This document shows, in pieces, positions 10,735 to 22,433 of a stretch of DNA of 64,000 nt (its first letter is position 1; each line of letters begins with the position of its first letter). Source of the stretch: Carex sylvatica. Taxonomy: Eukaryota > Streptophyta > Magnoliopsida > Poales > Cyperaceae. Location of the stretch: contig CAXKVR010000038.1 in NCBI GenBank assembly GCA_964058845.1, positions 124,001 to 188,000 of the forward strand, written 5' to 3'. A program made the position numbers and the translations under genes. The notes beneath the pieces were generated by a model, which was given only the letters and a program-made list of their open reading frames with translations, was not told the DNA's origin and searched no databases.

Positions 10735-11800
10735 AATACAAATTAACTTCAAAGATATCAGATCTGGCCTCGATCCTTGTGCACAGAAATCAGACCAACA
10801 TTCAATACAGAGAGAGGGTATTAATTGATCAAAATGGCACTGAAAAAAGGCCTTTTATATGTTACAAAACCCTAAAATAACATTTCTACACGAATATTTA
10901 GCTATAAATCAATGTAGAAAGCCTTAAGAGAGCTACATGAACTTTTATATAAATAGCCGTGTAGAATTACTCTTTCTACACGGACTTTTATATAAACAAC
11001 CGTGCAGAATTGTCTTTTTAAAAATTTTTTTTTGGCTAACCTCCAGTTTTACTAGCCAGTATTTCTATGTTTTTAGATAGGAAAACAGAGAATTTCCAAA
11101 ACAGAGTAAGCACAATATGAAAATATAAATTGCTATTATATAATGAAAAGTGCCAGTAGGGTTTACAGAGGATAATATGAAAAATTGCTATTAATAAAAT
11201 GCATGTATCTTCATATTACCCTCTGTAAATTCTCTTGGCACTTTTAACTCATATCAGCATATGGACATGCAAGGAACTAACCAAAAGACTACTTCGGTTA
11301 ATGTAACTAAATAAAAGTCAGACTAATTAATCAGACTTTTATTTAGTTACATTAACCTAAGTAGTCTTAGAGAAATACAAATTAACTTTCAAGAAATCAG
11401 ACCAATTAATTGGAGAAATGAACCAATTCACATGGAAATTCGAGATGTAGGTTATCAATTATATTGGACCGCTCATTTTCATATATGAGCTCCAAAAATA
11501 GTACCTCATCTTGATAGATTTGCGATCCAAAATAATTGGTAACCTAAATCTCCACCCAGTTGTTAATTGAGAGGGAGAGTATTAATTGATCAAAACGGCG
11601 CTGGAAGGAGAAGGTCTTTATATAAACCAAAATCCTAAAATAACCTTTCTGCACGGCTCTTTATTAAATGTCTATGTAGCTCTCTCAAGGCTTTCTACAT
11701 TGTTATTTAAACAAAAAACCGTGTACAATTTCTACCTTTCTACACGGCTCTTTATTAAACGTCCGTGTAGTTCTCACAATCTTTCTACACTGTTATTTAA
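10735..11800 (+). repeat. Direct duplication of about 200 bp with subterminal repeats
   Basis: The block GAAATCAGACCAA ... GAGAGGG.GTATTAATTGATC ... CCTAAAATAAC ... followed by the CCGTGTA repeats occurs at about 10735-10960 and again at about 11370-11700. The hairpins at 11148-11366 lie between the copies. Confidence 0.5.
11148..11555. repeat. Three consecutive hairpins
   Basis: Hairpin 1, about 11148-11250: AAAAGTGCCAGTAGGG against its near complement. Hairpin 2, about 11286-11366: AGACTACTTCGGTTAATG through AAATAAAAGTC against a nearly perfect complement. Hairpin 3, about 11444-11555: AGATGTAGGTTATCAATT against AATTGGTAACCTAAATCT. All are AT-rich and non-coding. Confidence 0.65.
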
Positions 11801-12065
11801 ACAAACATCCGTGTACAATTCCTACCTTTATTCACGGTTCTTTAATTAAATATCCATGTAGCTATCTCATGGCTTTCTACACTGTTATTTAAACAATAAG
11901 CCGTGTACATTTCCTAATAAACATCCGTGTAGCTCTCTCATGACTTTCTACACTGATTATTTAATAAATATCCGTGTAGAGATCCCACAGATATTTCAAG
12001 CTTCCAAAAAATTACAATTTCTACACGATTTTATAAAATTACCAAATCCGTGTACAATGTACAAT
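11640..12065. repeat. Right array of CCGTGTA/TACACGG repeats
   Basis: About eight units alternating CTACACGGCTCTTTATTAAA-like and ACAAACATCCGTGTACAATT-like parts. The last unit abuts the CTGTAGTAG end at about 12082. Confidence 0.7.
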
Positions 12066-12082
12066 GACCATTTCTGTAGTAG

Positions 12083-12348
12083 TATTTGTACTTTTACTGT
12101 ATTTCTTTTAACTCTGAGGTGGTTCTACAATTTTAGCAAGAGATGCTTATTGCTTAGTCATTTCTATGAATTAATTTTTTTTTAATTATGTATATTAAAA
12201 TATAATTGTAACTCTTTTAAAAGTTTTTATATGATTGTCAAACATTATGCATTTTATGTTTCAACCTCCAAACTAATTTCTAATTCCGCCCTTGATATAT
12301 AGATAGCATAATGTACAGGGCATAGATTCATATGGATAATTCATATAT
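12083..12348. other. Non-coding gap between mobile elements
   Basis: AT-rich sequence with no gene, repeat or signal that I can support. The last nine bases are the left copy of the duplication of the next MITE. Confidence 0.4.
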
Positions 12349-12727
12349 GAGGAGGGATCCACTTACACTATTTTTTGGTGACACCGGATTACACCCTACA
12401 TTTTCAAAGTTCAAACAGTCGATCTAAACCATTCAACATGATGGATATATTAAAATGTGCTTGCAGATGAAATTTTATATTTTTTAAATATTTTTACTAT
12501 TTATTAAGATGAGTACGAAAATTCAATGGCCTGAAAACAACGATTTTGTAAAGTATTTAATAAATAGTAAAAAAAATCAAATAAATATAAAATTTGATAT
12601 GCAAACACATTTTAATATATTCATCATGTTGAACGGTTTGGATCGACTATTTGAACTTTATTTTTTATTTTTAAATTTAGAGTGTAATTATGTGCCACCA
12701 AAAAAAGATGTAAGTGGATCCCTCCTC
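12349..12727. mobile_element. Hairpin MITE (GAGGAGGGA ends) with a 9-bp target duplication
   Basis: TTCATATAT at 12340-12348 is repeated at 12728-12736. The element starts GAGGAGGGATCCACTTACA and ends with the complement, and the whole 379 bp folds into one hairpin. A 9-bp duplication is typical of Mutator-like elements. A related copy is at 19800-20174. Confidence 0.85.
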
Positions 12728-12736
12728 TTCATATAT

Positions 12737-14047
12737 TATATGTTAAATGGATGATAATTCATACCAAGCCAAGGATATTATCAATAAGAAGGCATGGCCT
12801 TTAGTCTCCTGCATGTAGTCTTGTTTTCTTCAGCTGTACTACAGTACTAGCAAGGAATATTAATTATGATGTTTTTGGACGCTATGATTATATTCTAGTC
12901 GTTAAAATATATGATGTGCTATATATATTTTCCATTTATTTGTCTTATACGAGCATGTTCACAAATGGTTTCATCTACACAAGTAAATATATATTTTCCT
13001 TACGCATAGAAATAAGGAAAAAATAATGGGAAATATTAGGTGCCAATTAAACTTTTTGTCGGTTAAAATAATAATTGTGAGAATTATGATAACATTTTTA
13101 TTAGAAAAAGCTACAAAACAAATATCATATATCTTCGTTAGTGGAGGAATTTGGTACATCAATCCATGTACTGTCATGCGATCGATCAAGCTTTTAAGAA
13201 AAATTTATAGGAAACTCGATCCGCACAGAAGAAAAAGGCGATCTAGCAGAAAGGTTCGTGCTTGTTTGTTCAAGTGTAAATATTGTACAAATTTGTTATA
13301 TGAAGTGCATGTGAACAATGTCGTATAAATGTTGTATAATGAGTGTAAATTAGAAAGACATGTTCCATATATATATATATAGGTGGGAAGCTAGCCATGG
13401 CACGTTGGTTCTAGGTGGCACAGGTGGCTGAGTTTTGAGACATAAGTACTAACTAATGAAAACGACCCAACTTAGAACTAGTTAGGCATCTTTGGAACGA
13501 ACTATTTAATTTCTATCCTCACGCAAAGAAACAAGATATATCGATCGATCATATGCCTTGCTATTTACCCTGTTTCCAATTCTCATGACCCATAAAAGCA
13601 TGCAACCAGCTAATTCATCCTTTGGCTTTCTTCTTCTCCGTTTCATCAGATAACTGGAGACGTTCGTTCATCCTTTTCTTTTTTAAAGTCTTAACCTATC
13701 AATATTTTGAACTTATGCGATAATTAATAATCAAGACAACGAATTTTCACTTTTTATACCCCTAATTTGTTTATTAAGTCTTTATGCTATTCCATATATT
13801 TCATACTTTTCAGATCAGTCCTGCTGCTGTCTATAATGTTCTGCTTTTCAGAATATATATATAGTTCTAGTAAACAATACAAGGGAGTGGTTTAATTCAA
13901 CAGTTTAATTAATTACATTATACTGAAATCAACATTTTAATTGCAAACAAGAGATCAACAATACAAGCATGAAATGGAGATGAATGAGATAACATCACAA
14001 TCCAACTTTCTGTCTTAACCCCAGGAGCAGCTTGTCATCTTGTTATT

Positions 14048-14079
<32 letters not shown>

Positions 14080-14082
14080 TAG
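12737..14082. other. Intergenic, no gene seen
   Basis: Short open frames at 13026-13328 and on the other strand have no recognisable domain and look like chance. (TA)n runs are near 13365 and 14063, with (ATT)n near 14044. Nothing else can be supported. Confidence 0.4.
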
Positions 14083-14508
14083 AGGTTGGCTACTATGCTT
14101 ATATAAGCATATCCCCACATATGCTTATAACTCATTTTTGTGTTTTCAATGTCCAAATGGTCGATCGGAACCGTTCATCTTGTTCTCCATATTAATATGT
14201 TCTTGGAGACCAAATTTTATATTTTTCTGAATTTGTTTACTATTTATTAAGCTACTTTGAAAATCACTGATCCAACGGTGGTTTAACAAAACAGTAAAAT
14301 CAGAAGCCACCGTTGGATCAGAAATTTTCAAATTGGCTTAATAAATAGTAAAAAAATTCAGAAAAATGTAAAATTTGGTCTCCAAGCACATTTCAATATA
14401 TAGATCACATCTAACGGTTCAGATCGACTATTTGGACATTGGAAACACAAAAATGAGTTATAAGCATATGTAGAGATATGCTTATATAAGCATAGTAGCC
14501 AACCCCTC
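14083..14508. mobile_element. Hairpin MITE with GAGGTTGGCTACTATGC ends
   Basis: The left end GAGGTTGGCTACTATGCTTA is mirrored at the right by TAAGCATAGTAGCCAACCCCTC. Inside it carries the shared MITE core (GACCAAATTTTATATTTTT then TTACTATTTATTAAG) on both arms and a loop around CCAACGGTGG. It sits between TA and CT microsatellites, so a target duplication cannot be read. Confidence 0.8.
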
Positions 14509-14819
14509 TCTCTCTCTCTATATATATATATAGACATATATATATATATATCAATAGACAAATATTGGGGGGCCTACATACTATTTACAAAAAATCAAAT
14601 CTATTAATTATGAATAACATAGTGATTGAATAATATCCAACTGATGGTGGTATGACTCGAGGAAGATCAGTGAATATAAAAATGATATCCCATTTGTACA
14701 GAGAAAACATTAGCTTTATTTATTTATTGTGTTGTGCACTATATGGTGTAACTTCATATCTACCCAATTATAACCTCAAAATGTAGTCCAGAGCCCTGCA
14801 AAACGTGATAGATCCCGCA

Positions 14820-15012
14820 TACAATGAAGGGTACAAAATCACGGTTTTTAGATGGTTTCAATTTTTTTGAAAAACAATGATTTTGTACTTATCTTAAAAA
14901 ATAGTAAAAAATTGGTCTCCAAGCACATTTTAATGTGGATATCATGTTGAGTGGTTCGAATCATCTGTTTAGACTTTGAAATTTGAGATAAAGACGTGGA
15001 GTATGACTGAAA
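14820..15012. mobile_element. Half-copy of a core MITE
   Basis: It contains one arm only: AAAAATAGTAAAAAATTGG, CTCCAAGCACATTTTAATGT and an end GGAGTATGACTGAAA that resembles the GAGTATGACTAAATTGC end at 19342. The other arm is missing or strongly decayed. Confidence 0.5.
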
Positions 15013-15118
15013 CATGAAAACAAATAGAGCATTTGAGCTCTAGATATGACATAAATTATAGTTTCATTGAATTTCCTAACTACTATATATTATTAAGGAT
15101 AGTTGCCATAAAAAACGT

Positions 15119-15164
15119 GATCGCTGCTGCCGCGGCCGCCGCCGCCGCCACCACCACCACCATC
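15119..15164 (+). repeat. GCC/ACC trinucleotide repeat
   Basis: GCTGCTGCCGCGGCCGCC followed by GCC and then CAC triplets, a GC island of about 45 bases in AT-rich sequence. It is not in a supported gene. Confidence 0.8.
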
Positions 15165-15418
15165 TATTGTATAGTAAAATTAATTGTCGTATTCGTCATT
15201 TGTTATATTTTGCAGAAATTAAATGACATATAGGAATAGACTAATTAAGTAAAATGACCTATCAGACAATGTTTATTTAGATTGAATTGATGCTATTATT
15301 ATCATTATCAGACAATCATCATCATAACTCATAATTGACATTTCTTTACATTTTGCGTCAGGATGCAAAATACAAAATGCGGATGCAAAAAGCATGCATA
15401 TGTTCAAAAGAATGATGC

Positions 15419-15465
15419 ATGACACAGCATGATTGATTGATTGATTAATTGATTGATTGATTAAT
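15419..15465 (+). repeat. GATT microsatellite
   Basis: Tandem GATT units, with a few AATT variants, over about 45 bases. Confidence 0.75.
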
Positions 15466-15531
15466 AGCAGGGGACCACTTGACATTCCTTTTGCTTTTAG
15501 CTGAAGTTTCAGGTGGGCTCTAGCTGAGTTC

Positions 15532-15737
15532 GTATCCTCTGCATTAACTCAAAAGGAAATTTTTTAGTTAATGAATATCAACCGTCTGATCTGTTTTAAG
15601 ATTCTTATAAATTAGATCCGCACTAATATTAAAGGGCCTCTAAGTTATAAGCACAAATCGGATTGAGTCCGTTTAAAATCAGACGGTTGAGATTCATTAA
15701 CTCAAAAGAGAATCTTTTGAGTTAATGCAGAGGATAT
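15532..15737. mobile_element. Hairpin MITE, about 205 bp
   Basis: TATCCTCTGCATTAACTCAA on the left pairs with TTGAGTTAATGCAGAGGATA on the right, and AACCGTCTGAT pairs with ATCAGACGGTT inside. The flanks TGAGTTCG and TGCATTCG may be a decayed target duplication. Confidence 0.75.
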
Positions 15738-17064
15738 GCATTCGCTTTAGCTAGCGTATAAAATATAAATAACTCCACATTGTTGTAAATTATAACCCAA
15801 GTAAATCACTCTTAAATGTTTTGTCATATATATATCAATCTTTTTCTCAAAAAAAAAAAAAAAAAAAAAATGTACTATGCGTAATGTACTTTAATTAGGT
15901 CATTAGCAGTTATTTCAAAGTGGTGCTAGCTAGCGACGCACTGCTGCTCGTGAAGAGTTAGATCTACAATCTACAACACTGTAGATACAGAGGTCACAGG
16001 CACTGAAATTAATACAAGTAAAGTTTAATTTCCAATTTTGGTGAGCACATTAATTCAGTTGTATGAATACAGTAGGTCTAAACCTACTTTTAACTTGTAT
16101 TAAACTAAGAATTTGTAATATATATAATATGCTTAGAAAATTAATTATCAGCAATTACATCTCTGTAATTAAAAAGAGTAGATTCCGATCCGACCGCCTT
16201 GTTCCTTGAAAAATACAGCGACACGGTTGAGTGGGCACCCAATTAACGCGTATGTATTTTGAGCTGATCATGCAACTACTGATCACCAGGTCCGTCACCA
16301 TGGTAAAAATTTTAACATAGCAGTTTTGGCTTCATGCTTGCAGTGTGTGAATCATATAAAGCGATGTTTTGATTCTATAGTATGTGCGTTGCATGAAGCC
16401 AAATTACTACTTTGTTAATTTCTTTATCCCATCACCACCAGGGGTGAAGTCAGATTTTTAATATATATATATGATTGTTACTGGAAGTTGGAAGGAAAGG
16501 CTTGTAATATATATATAATATTTGGTGTAGATATTATCCATGCATGTCTTTAATTTGGTAAATCTGTAGGCATTGGAAACCAAACATGTCCATATCTTTC
16601 TTTGAACAAATCCCCCCGGTCCAAATATTGTGCCGAACAGCTACATTACAAGATCTGTAGTGTAGAATGTAGATCGAGGGAAGGAATCTCACAGAACCAG
16701 GCCAAATTAACTGTACCTACGTAGACTGTCCATGCTAGCTAGCTATTCATAGCCATCAAATATTTATTTATTTATTTTCCATCATCAAATAATATTGTTT
16801 TTGCCCCAGCCCAGCCCCCATGCATGATCACATTCATGCAAATTCAAATTCAAATTCAAATTTCTCTGTTCTATTATATATTAAACTGTATCTGTCTATT
16901 TTATGTTGGAAGCTAATTAATTCAGGTACATAGAGCATTAACTCTGCTTGTGCAGTCTCCAATAATACAAACATAACTTAATTCCTCTAAAAATCTCCAT
17001 CTAGTAGAAACTTTCACCATTCGATCTAAGGTGACTCGGCTAATTTATATATATATATATATAA
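15738..17064. other. Intergenic, no gene seen
   Basis: Contains a poly(A) run at about 15848-15870, an (ATTT)n stretch near 16760 and (CAAATT)n near 16838-16862. No coding or RNA gene is supported. Confidence 0.4.
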
Positions 17065-17482
17065 AGAGAGAGATTGACTAAGCTCAAAACATTTATTTCT
17101 AGCCTCCGAAACAAACAATATAATTCGGTTTTTCGATTTTCAAAGTCCAAACAGTCGATCCAAACTGTTACATGTTCAATCTATATTAAAATGTGCTTCG
17201 AGACCAAATTATAATGTTTTTTGAAATTTTCTTACTATTTATTAAGATGGTTTGAAAATCGTTGTTTTTATTAAATTTCTACATTAAAAAATAACGGTTT
17301 TCAAACCATCTTAATGAATAGTAAAAAAATTTCCAAAAATGTAAAATTTGATCTCCAAGCACATTTTAATATAGATTGAATCTAGCGATTTGGATTGACT
17401 GTTTGAATTTAAAAAATCGGAAAACCTAATTGTTTATTTCGGAGGCTAGGAACAAACGATTTTAGCTTAGCGAATCTCTTTG
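17065..17482. mobile_element. Hairpin MITE with GAGATTGACTAAGCT ends
   Basis: The left end GAGATTGACTAAGCTCAAAA and the complement of the right end (GAGATTCGCTAAGCTAAAAT) match, followed by CTAGCCTCCGAAA on both arms. The core is the same as in the MITEs at 14083, 18785 and 19342. Confidence 0.8.
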
Positions 17483-18572
17483 GTCGAGTCAATCTTTCTT
17501 GATGATAAAAAAGCGCAACAAAAAATAAAAATTGAAATCGACATGCTTGATGAAAAGTAGATCAATTAAATTAAAATAGGTCATTTTTTATATATATATT
17601 TATACTAAAATAATATTTATTTCTTTTAATGTATGTGATATATAGCTTTCAAGCAGCTCAAATTTAATATATTAGAATAGTATTACTTATATACCCAATT
17701 CTTAACGTAGTAATTGTAAATTCAGATCATGTAGTATTCAAATATGAATCTTAGAAGTAAGGTGGAATCTATTTAAATATGCACGTAGGTCCCACAAATT
17801 ATCCTATTCATTTTTTTAGATCAATTCAAATAAATTTATTAGATTATGAGTCACAAGTTTAATTCTGTCAAATAAATATCTTTGCAGAGAAGAATAATTA
17901 TTGAAGACGCTGATTGGTCGATAGTCTGAAATGATGATCGGTGTTTCCTTTTTCGGAATAAGTGATATGGAGGCTCTCTAAAATATTATTGAAAAGTTTG
18001 TTCCGATCTATTTTTTTGTAGTTATACGAATGCTAATAAAATTTTGAGGCTTCATTGAATGCAAAAAATGTATTTTCCTAATTCATGTATAATTAATCGT
18101 ATCTTGTTTATTTTTGTATTTTTTTTTTTCAAAATATGACGGATATTGTCACACTTCTGCAAGTCTATTAAAAATAATTATAAAAATAAAATTTAGTGAA
18201 AATGATTACATTTATTTTAATTAAAGTTGATCATTCAAAATAATGAGATTTACATATTGACCTATTGCCGACGATCACAATTTTTTAATTATTGTTTACA
18301 AATTAAGTTGTCCTTTTCTTCCGTGCAATGTCATGCATGCAAAGCTAGTTTTGTAGGGATATATGTCTTCAGAAATTTACATGCTCTTGTGATATATGTT
18401 CCCAGTAGAGCCCATGTCGTTCCTAAGGTTCTGGCAGATGTGCTTCTCTATCATGAGCTAATTGGTTTTTCCATCATGTCTTGATGACCATATAGAATTT
18501 TGAAGGTTCCTATATAGTATCAACATGCTCGATCTTGTTGTTTCTCAAGCAGTGATCAAATCTAATTTATGA
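17483..18572. other. Intergenic, no gene seen
   Basis: AT-rich. An 85-codon frame at 18227-18484 has no recognisable domain or good gene context and is left out. No repeat or RNA gene is supported. Confidence 0.4.
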
Positions 18573-18581
18573 TTCATATTT

Positions 18582-18763
18582 CGGAAGCAAATCTGCTGCG
18601 ATCCTACATTATCGTAGGGTCCTGTGATTCCAATTTCAACCCTTTATTTATTACATTGTAAGAATCTTAAAAATAGATAGTTTTTGTGCACGGATCTCAA
18701 TATATATGAACGGTTGAGATTAGAATCGCAAAGACCCTGTGGGATCGCAGCAGATTTATTTCC
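18582..18763. mobile_element. Hairpin MITE (GAAGCAAATCTGCTG ends) with a 9-bp target duplication
   Basis: TTCATATTT at 18573-18581 is repeated at 18764-18772. The 182-bp element begins CGGAAGCAAATCTGCTGCGA and its right arm is the complement. The same family is found inside LINE A at 36982-37203, also with a 9-bp duplication, which points to a Mutator-like source. Confidence 0.85.
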
Positions 18764-18784
18764 TTCATATTTCATATATAAGAA

Positions 18785-19325
18785 TATGCTAATATGCTAT
18801 GCGTAGCATAGAGGGCCGCCGTGCAACGGCTCAATATTCGACTTTTGAAAATCCTAACGGTCGATCCGAACCGTTCATCTTGTTTTCCATATTAATATGT
18901 GTTTGGAGACCAAATTTTATATTTTTTGGAATTTTTTACTATTTTTTAGATTTATTGAAAATCTAAAAAGTCAATATGAACCGTTAGATATGATCTCTAT
19001 ATTGAAATTTACTTAGAGACCAAATTTTACATTTTTTATTTATTTTTTTTACTATTTATTAAGCCACTTTGAAAATCACTGATCCAACGGTGGCTTAACA
19101 AAACAATAAAATCAAAAGCCACCGTTGGATTAGCGATTTTCAAAGTGACTTAATAAATAGTAAAAAAAAAAAAAATCAGAAAAATGTAAAATTTGGTTTC
19201 CAAGCACATTTCAATATAGAGATCATATCTAACGGTTCAGACTGACTTTTTGAATTTTAAAAATGAAAAAATGACTTATAAGCATATATCCTCATATGCT
19301 TATGTAAGTAGAGTAGCCAACATCT
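18785..19325. mobile_element. Rearranged core MITE
   Basis: The right two-thirds (about 19045-19325) is a nearly full hairpin of the family at 14083, including the CCAACGGTGG arms and the TAAGTAGAGTAGCCAAC end. The left part has an extra half core (GTTTGGAGACCAAATTTTAT near 18902) and a different tip (GCTATGCGTAGCATAG). It looks like a nested or recombined pair. Confidence 0.65.
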
Positions 19326-19341
19326 CTCTCTCTCTATATAT

Positions 19342-19750
19342 AGAGTATGACTAAATTGCTACCGGTAACACTTTGACCTAAGTGCTTACGCGATCAAATT
19401 TTAGTATTTAATGTTCAAATATCAAATCCGAACCGCTAGATGTTCAATCTATATTAAAATGTGCTTGGAGACCAAATTTTATATTTTTTGAAGTTTTTTT
19501 ACTTTTTATTAAGTTGGTTTGAAAACCGCTATTTTTATTAAATTTCTGCAGCATTGGCAAACAATGGTTTTCAAACCAGCTTAATAAATAGTAAAAATTT
19601 TCAAAAAATGTAAAATTTGGTCTCCAAGCAAATTTTAATATAGATTGAACATCTAATGGTTTGAATTTATTGTTTGAACATAAAATACTAAAATTTGACC
19701 CCGTAAGCACTTAGGTCGAAGTGCTACTGGTAGCAATTTAGCCATACTCT
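19342..19750. mobile_element. Hairpin MITE with GAGTATGACTAAATTGCTACC ends
   Basis: AGTATGACTAAATTGCTACC at the left is mirrored by GGTAGCAATTTAGCCATACT at the right. The arms contain the common core with AAATGTGCTTGGAGACCAAA. (CT)n follows the right end. Confidence 0.8.
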
Positions 19751-19759
19751 CTCTCTCTC

Positions 19760-19799
<40 letters not shown>
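19751..19799 (+). repeat. (CT)n(TA)n(GT)n microsatellite
   Basis: A compound dinucleotide run joins the ends of two MITEs. Confidence 0.85.
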
Positions 19800-19802
<3 letters not shown>

Positions 19803-20174
19803 GAGGGACGCAATTACATCCTTTTTGGTGACACCAAATTACTCCCTATATTTTCAAAGTCCAAACAATAGATTCAAACCGTTCAACATGATGGATATGT
19901 TAAAATGTACTTGCAGATGAAATTTTATATTTTTTTAATTTTTTTAATTTTTATTAAGATGGATACAAAAATTCAATGGTCTGAAAATAATAATTTTGTA
20001 AAATACTTAATAAATAGTAAAAAAATTCAAAAAAAATATAAAATTTGATCTGCAAGAACATTTTAATATATCCATCATGTTGAACGGTTTAGATTGACTA
20101 TTTGAAATTTAAAATCTTTGAAAATGGAGAGTGTAATTTGGTGTCATAAAAAGAGTGTAATTGAATCCCTCCTC
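19800..20174. mobile_element. Hairpin MITE (GAGGAGGGA ends), second copy
   Basis: Same family as 12349-12727: GAGGAGGGACGCAATTACAT at the left, ATTGAATCCCTCCTC at the right, TTTTGGTGACACC and GGTGTCATAAAA inside. The left flank is a GT repeat, so a target duplication is not readable. Confidence 0.8.
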
Positions 20175-21731
20175 ATATATGTTAATACATTTCTGAGGCG
20201 ATTTTTCCTATTCAGAAAATTTATAATTAATTAAGTTCACTATATATATATTTATAAAAATACTTAAAAATAAAATTACAATCTACTATTATGAAATATC
20301 ACTCTTCATACTTTAAAATTTTTTTATGTCTGTCAACTTTTTTAAATTTATAATTAATTAAGTTCACTATATATATATTTATAATTAATGGTAAGGTTCT
20401 ATATTTACAAAAAGTTGGTATAAAATTACCTTAATGCGAAAGTGTCATATCGTAATGGTGGAGATTAATTGACCGACATCTTAGAGGCATGCTGTTGTAC
20501 ATGTAATCAAAATTTTCTCTCTCTATATATTTTCATAATTAAACCTCTTTTAATACAAATTTAGAGGGGTTTGAGTAGAGACATGTCGCCGAATGGGTTA
20601 AATTAGTATATTTTGACATGCTTTTTTGAAGTAAAGGTCAGAGGTTACAAGTTAACCATGCAATTTATTTAATATTTACAAGAATTGTCTCTTTTGAGTT
20701 TCGAACCTGTGATCTCCTACACGAAAAAATAACATTATCTTTGCTACTAAATTAAAAGCTGATTCTCACATAAATACTTGTCCTTTTTTTTGCATGATGT
20801 ATCATCAAAATCATTGAAAAAAAACAGAATGATCAGGAGGAAGAGGAAGCATTTCCATATATATCTTTATAATTGAAGTCGGTCCCTATATATCTTATTT
20901 AGATATATATATACATACATAATATATATGTTACAAATTCCTAAAAAGAAATTAAATCAACGATGCATATAGATTATCTTCTTCTTTTCTGAGAAACTTG
21001 GCAGGTGCTGCCAAGAAATCAACCATGCATGCATAGATTACCACTGTGTTAAGTTATAGATGTCAGCAAATCTCATCATATATATCACCAATTAATATAT
21101 TAATTGTAGACTTTTCAATTAATTACACGCAGCACAATTTGTGATGTAACTTAAAGTACTTCTCTTGTTTTTTTTATTTAAATTAATAAGCGTGTATATG
21201 TACATCCCGTGCAATTTATGACTCTTAAATTTGAGAAATGTAGTAACTCTCCATCTTTCGTTTGAAGAAAAGAATATTTATATATAATTTTTTTTGCATA
21301 GACGTTTACTTAATTTATTAATAGATGGAAAGAAATATATAGTTACATGCATTAAATATATAGATCCAACTAAAACACATCACATGTCAGCATGAAATTA
21401 ATTACCTTTTTGCCTTTAATTAAAAATTGACGGTTATCACAGTGAATGTACGTTAAAACATTATATTAAAATTGCATGCCCACTAGAATCATCCAATTGA
21501 TAAATAATTGTACTGATCTAGCAACTTACGTAAACTCATAGATCCATTATATATGTCGTGACAAGGTTCATATATATATATATAAGACTTGGTCGGACCA
21601 TTATGGCGGCAGAATGCATGGTGTACATCTTTGCTATATAGTATATTTATAAACATTTAATAAAATTAAATCTGTTGGCCTCGTGACAGAGTGAAGTCTG
21701 AATTCAAATCTTGACTGCACTTATTTCTTAT
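20175..21731. other. Intergenic with possible tRNA-derived SINE pieces
   Basis: TTTATAATTAATTAAGTTCA near 20219 is repeated near 20345. About 20570-20760 carries GCCGAATGGGTTAA, GAGGTTACAAGTTAACC and, on the other strand, GGTTCGAAACTC, which resemble polymerase III A and B boxes. About 21675-21720 has a similar box (GAATTCAAATCTTG). These are weak matches and no gene is supported. Confidence 0.3.
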
Positions 21732-22425
21732 TAAGGGTGTCAATTGGTACACCAGAGTGGAAGCATTTCACACTCATATCTACTAAGAATGATTTTATCC
21801 ATACTCTATTTTTATCCATTAAAATTTAATCTTATCTTACCATACCTTTACCCGTTAAAATTATCAGGTAACGAAATGATAGTGGGTGAATAACGAATAA
21901 TACTACTATAATAAATAGTTTTATTATATTTTACAAATATAATATCAAAACTCATTTATTTCGCACATATGCAATGATATTATTAATAAAAAATAAAAAT
22001 AAATGTGCAATCAATTTCCACTAAATTGTATTTTTTATAAAACAAGAGAATTCAAAAACAAAAATATATCTTCTGACAAATTTAATTATTTAATTAAAGA
22101 ACAAGACATACAAATAAAAATAAAATGTTTATATTTTTCTTACAACAAAAATAATACACTAAATAACAAAATTACTAACTAATTATTGCTCAAATATTAT
22201 CTTATTATTATATTTTATATAATTACTCTATAGGGTAACGGGTACGAAATAGTCTTTACCCGTACCCTTACCCGTTTAGCTAGCTAACCAAAAAAAAAAT
22301 CCTTACCCATACCCATGCCGGCCCATACCCAATAAGCTAACGAAAAAAAAACCTTGCTCATACCCACTTTATCGAATATGGTACGGATCGGGTAAACGGC
22401 TAAAAGGGTATCATTGACACCCCTA
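21732..22425. mobile_element. Non-autonomous hAT element, 694 bp, 8-bp target duplication
   Basis: TTTCTTAT at 21724-21731 is repeated exactly at 22426-22433. The element starts TAAGGGTGTCAATTGGTAC and its right end is the complement of TAGGGGTGTCAATGATACC. An 8-bp duplication and TAGGGGTGTCAA-type ends are hAT characters. Inside the ends are ACCCGTACCC and GGGTAAACGG motifs that resemble those near the ends of the large hAT at 43207-61178. No transposase is present, so it would depend on a helper. Confidence 0.85.
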
Positions 22426-22433
22426 TTTCTTAT

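Larger units (their letters stand above)
8940..12082. mobile_element. Probable non-autonomous CACTA-like element with subterminal repeats
   Basis: Short repeats built on ACACGG...TTTATATAAAC...CCGTGTA fill the left part (about 8960-9450), recur at 10880-11010 and fill the right part (about 11640-12060). Such arrays near both ends are typical of CACTA/EnSpm elements, where they bind a helper protein. The right end reads CATTTCTGTAGTAG (to about 12082), close to the complement of the usual CACTACA... start. I could not find a matching left end, so class and left border are inference. No transposase is seen. Confidence 0.4.

Noticed and set aside
12509..12754. An 81-codon gene
   Set aside because: It lies inside the hairpin MITE and is read from its arm and loop.
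13026..13328. A 100-codon frame of unknown function
   Set aside because: No recognisable domain, no promoter or splice context; consistent with chance in this sequence.
15033..15233. A small protein with alanine and threonine runs
   Set aside because: The runs come from a GCC/ACC microsatellite and nothing around it supports a gene.
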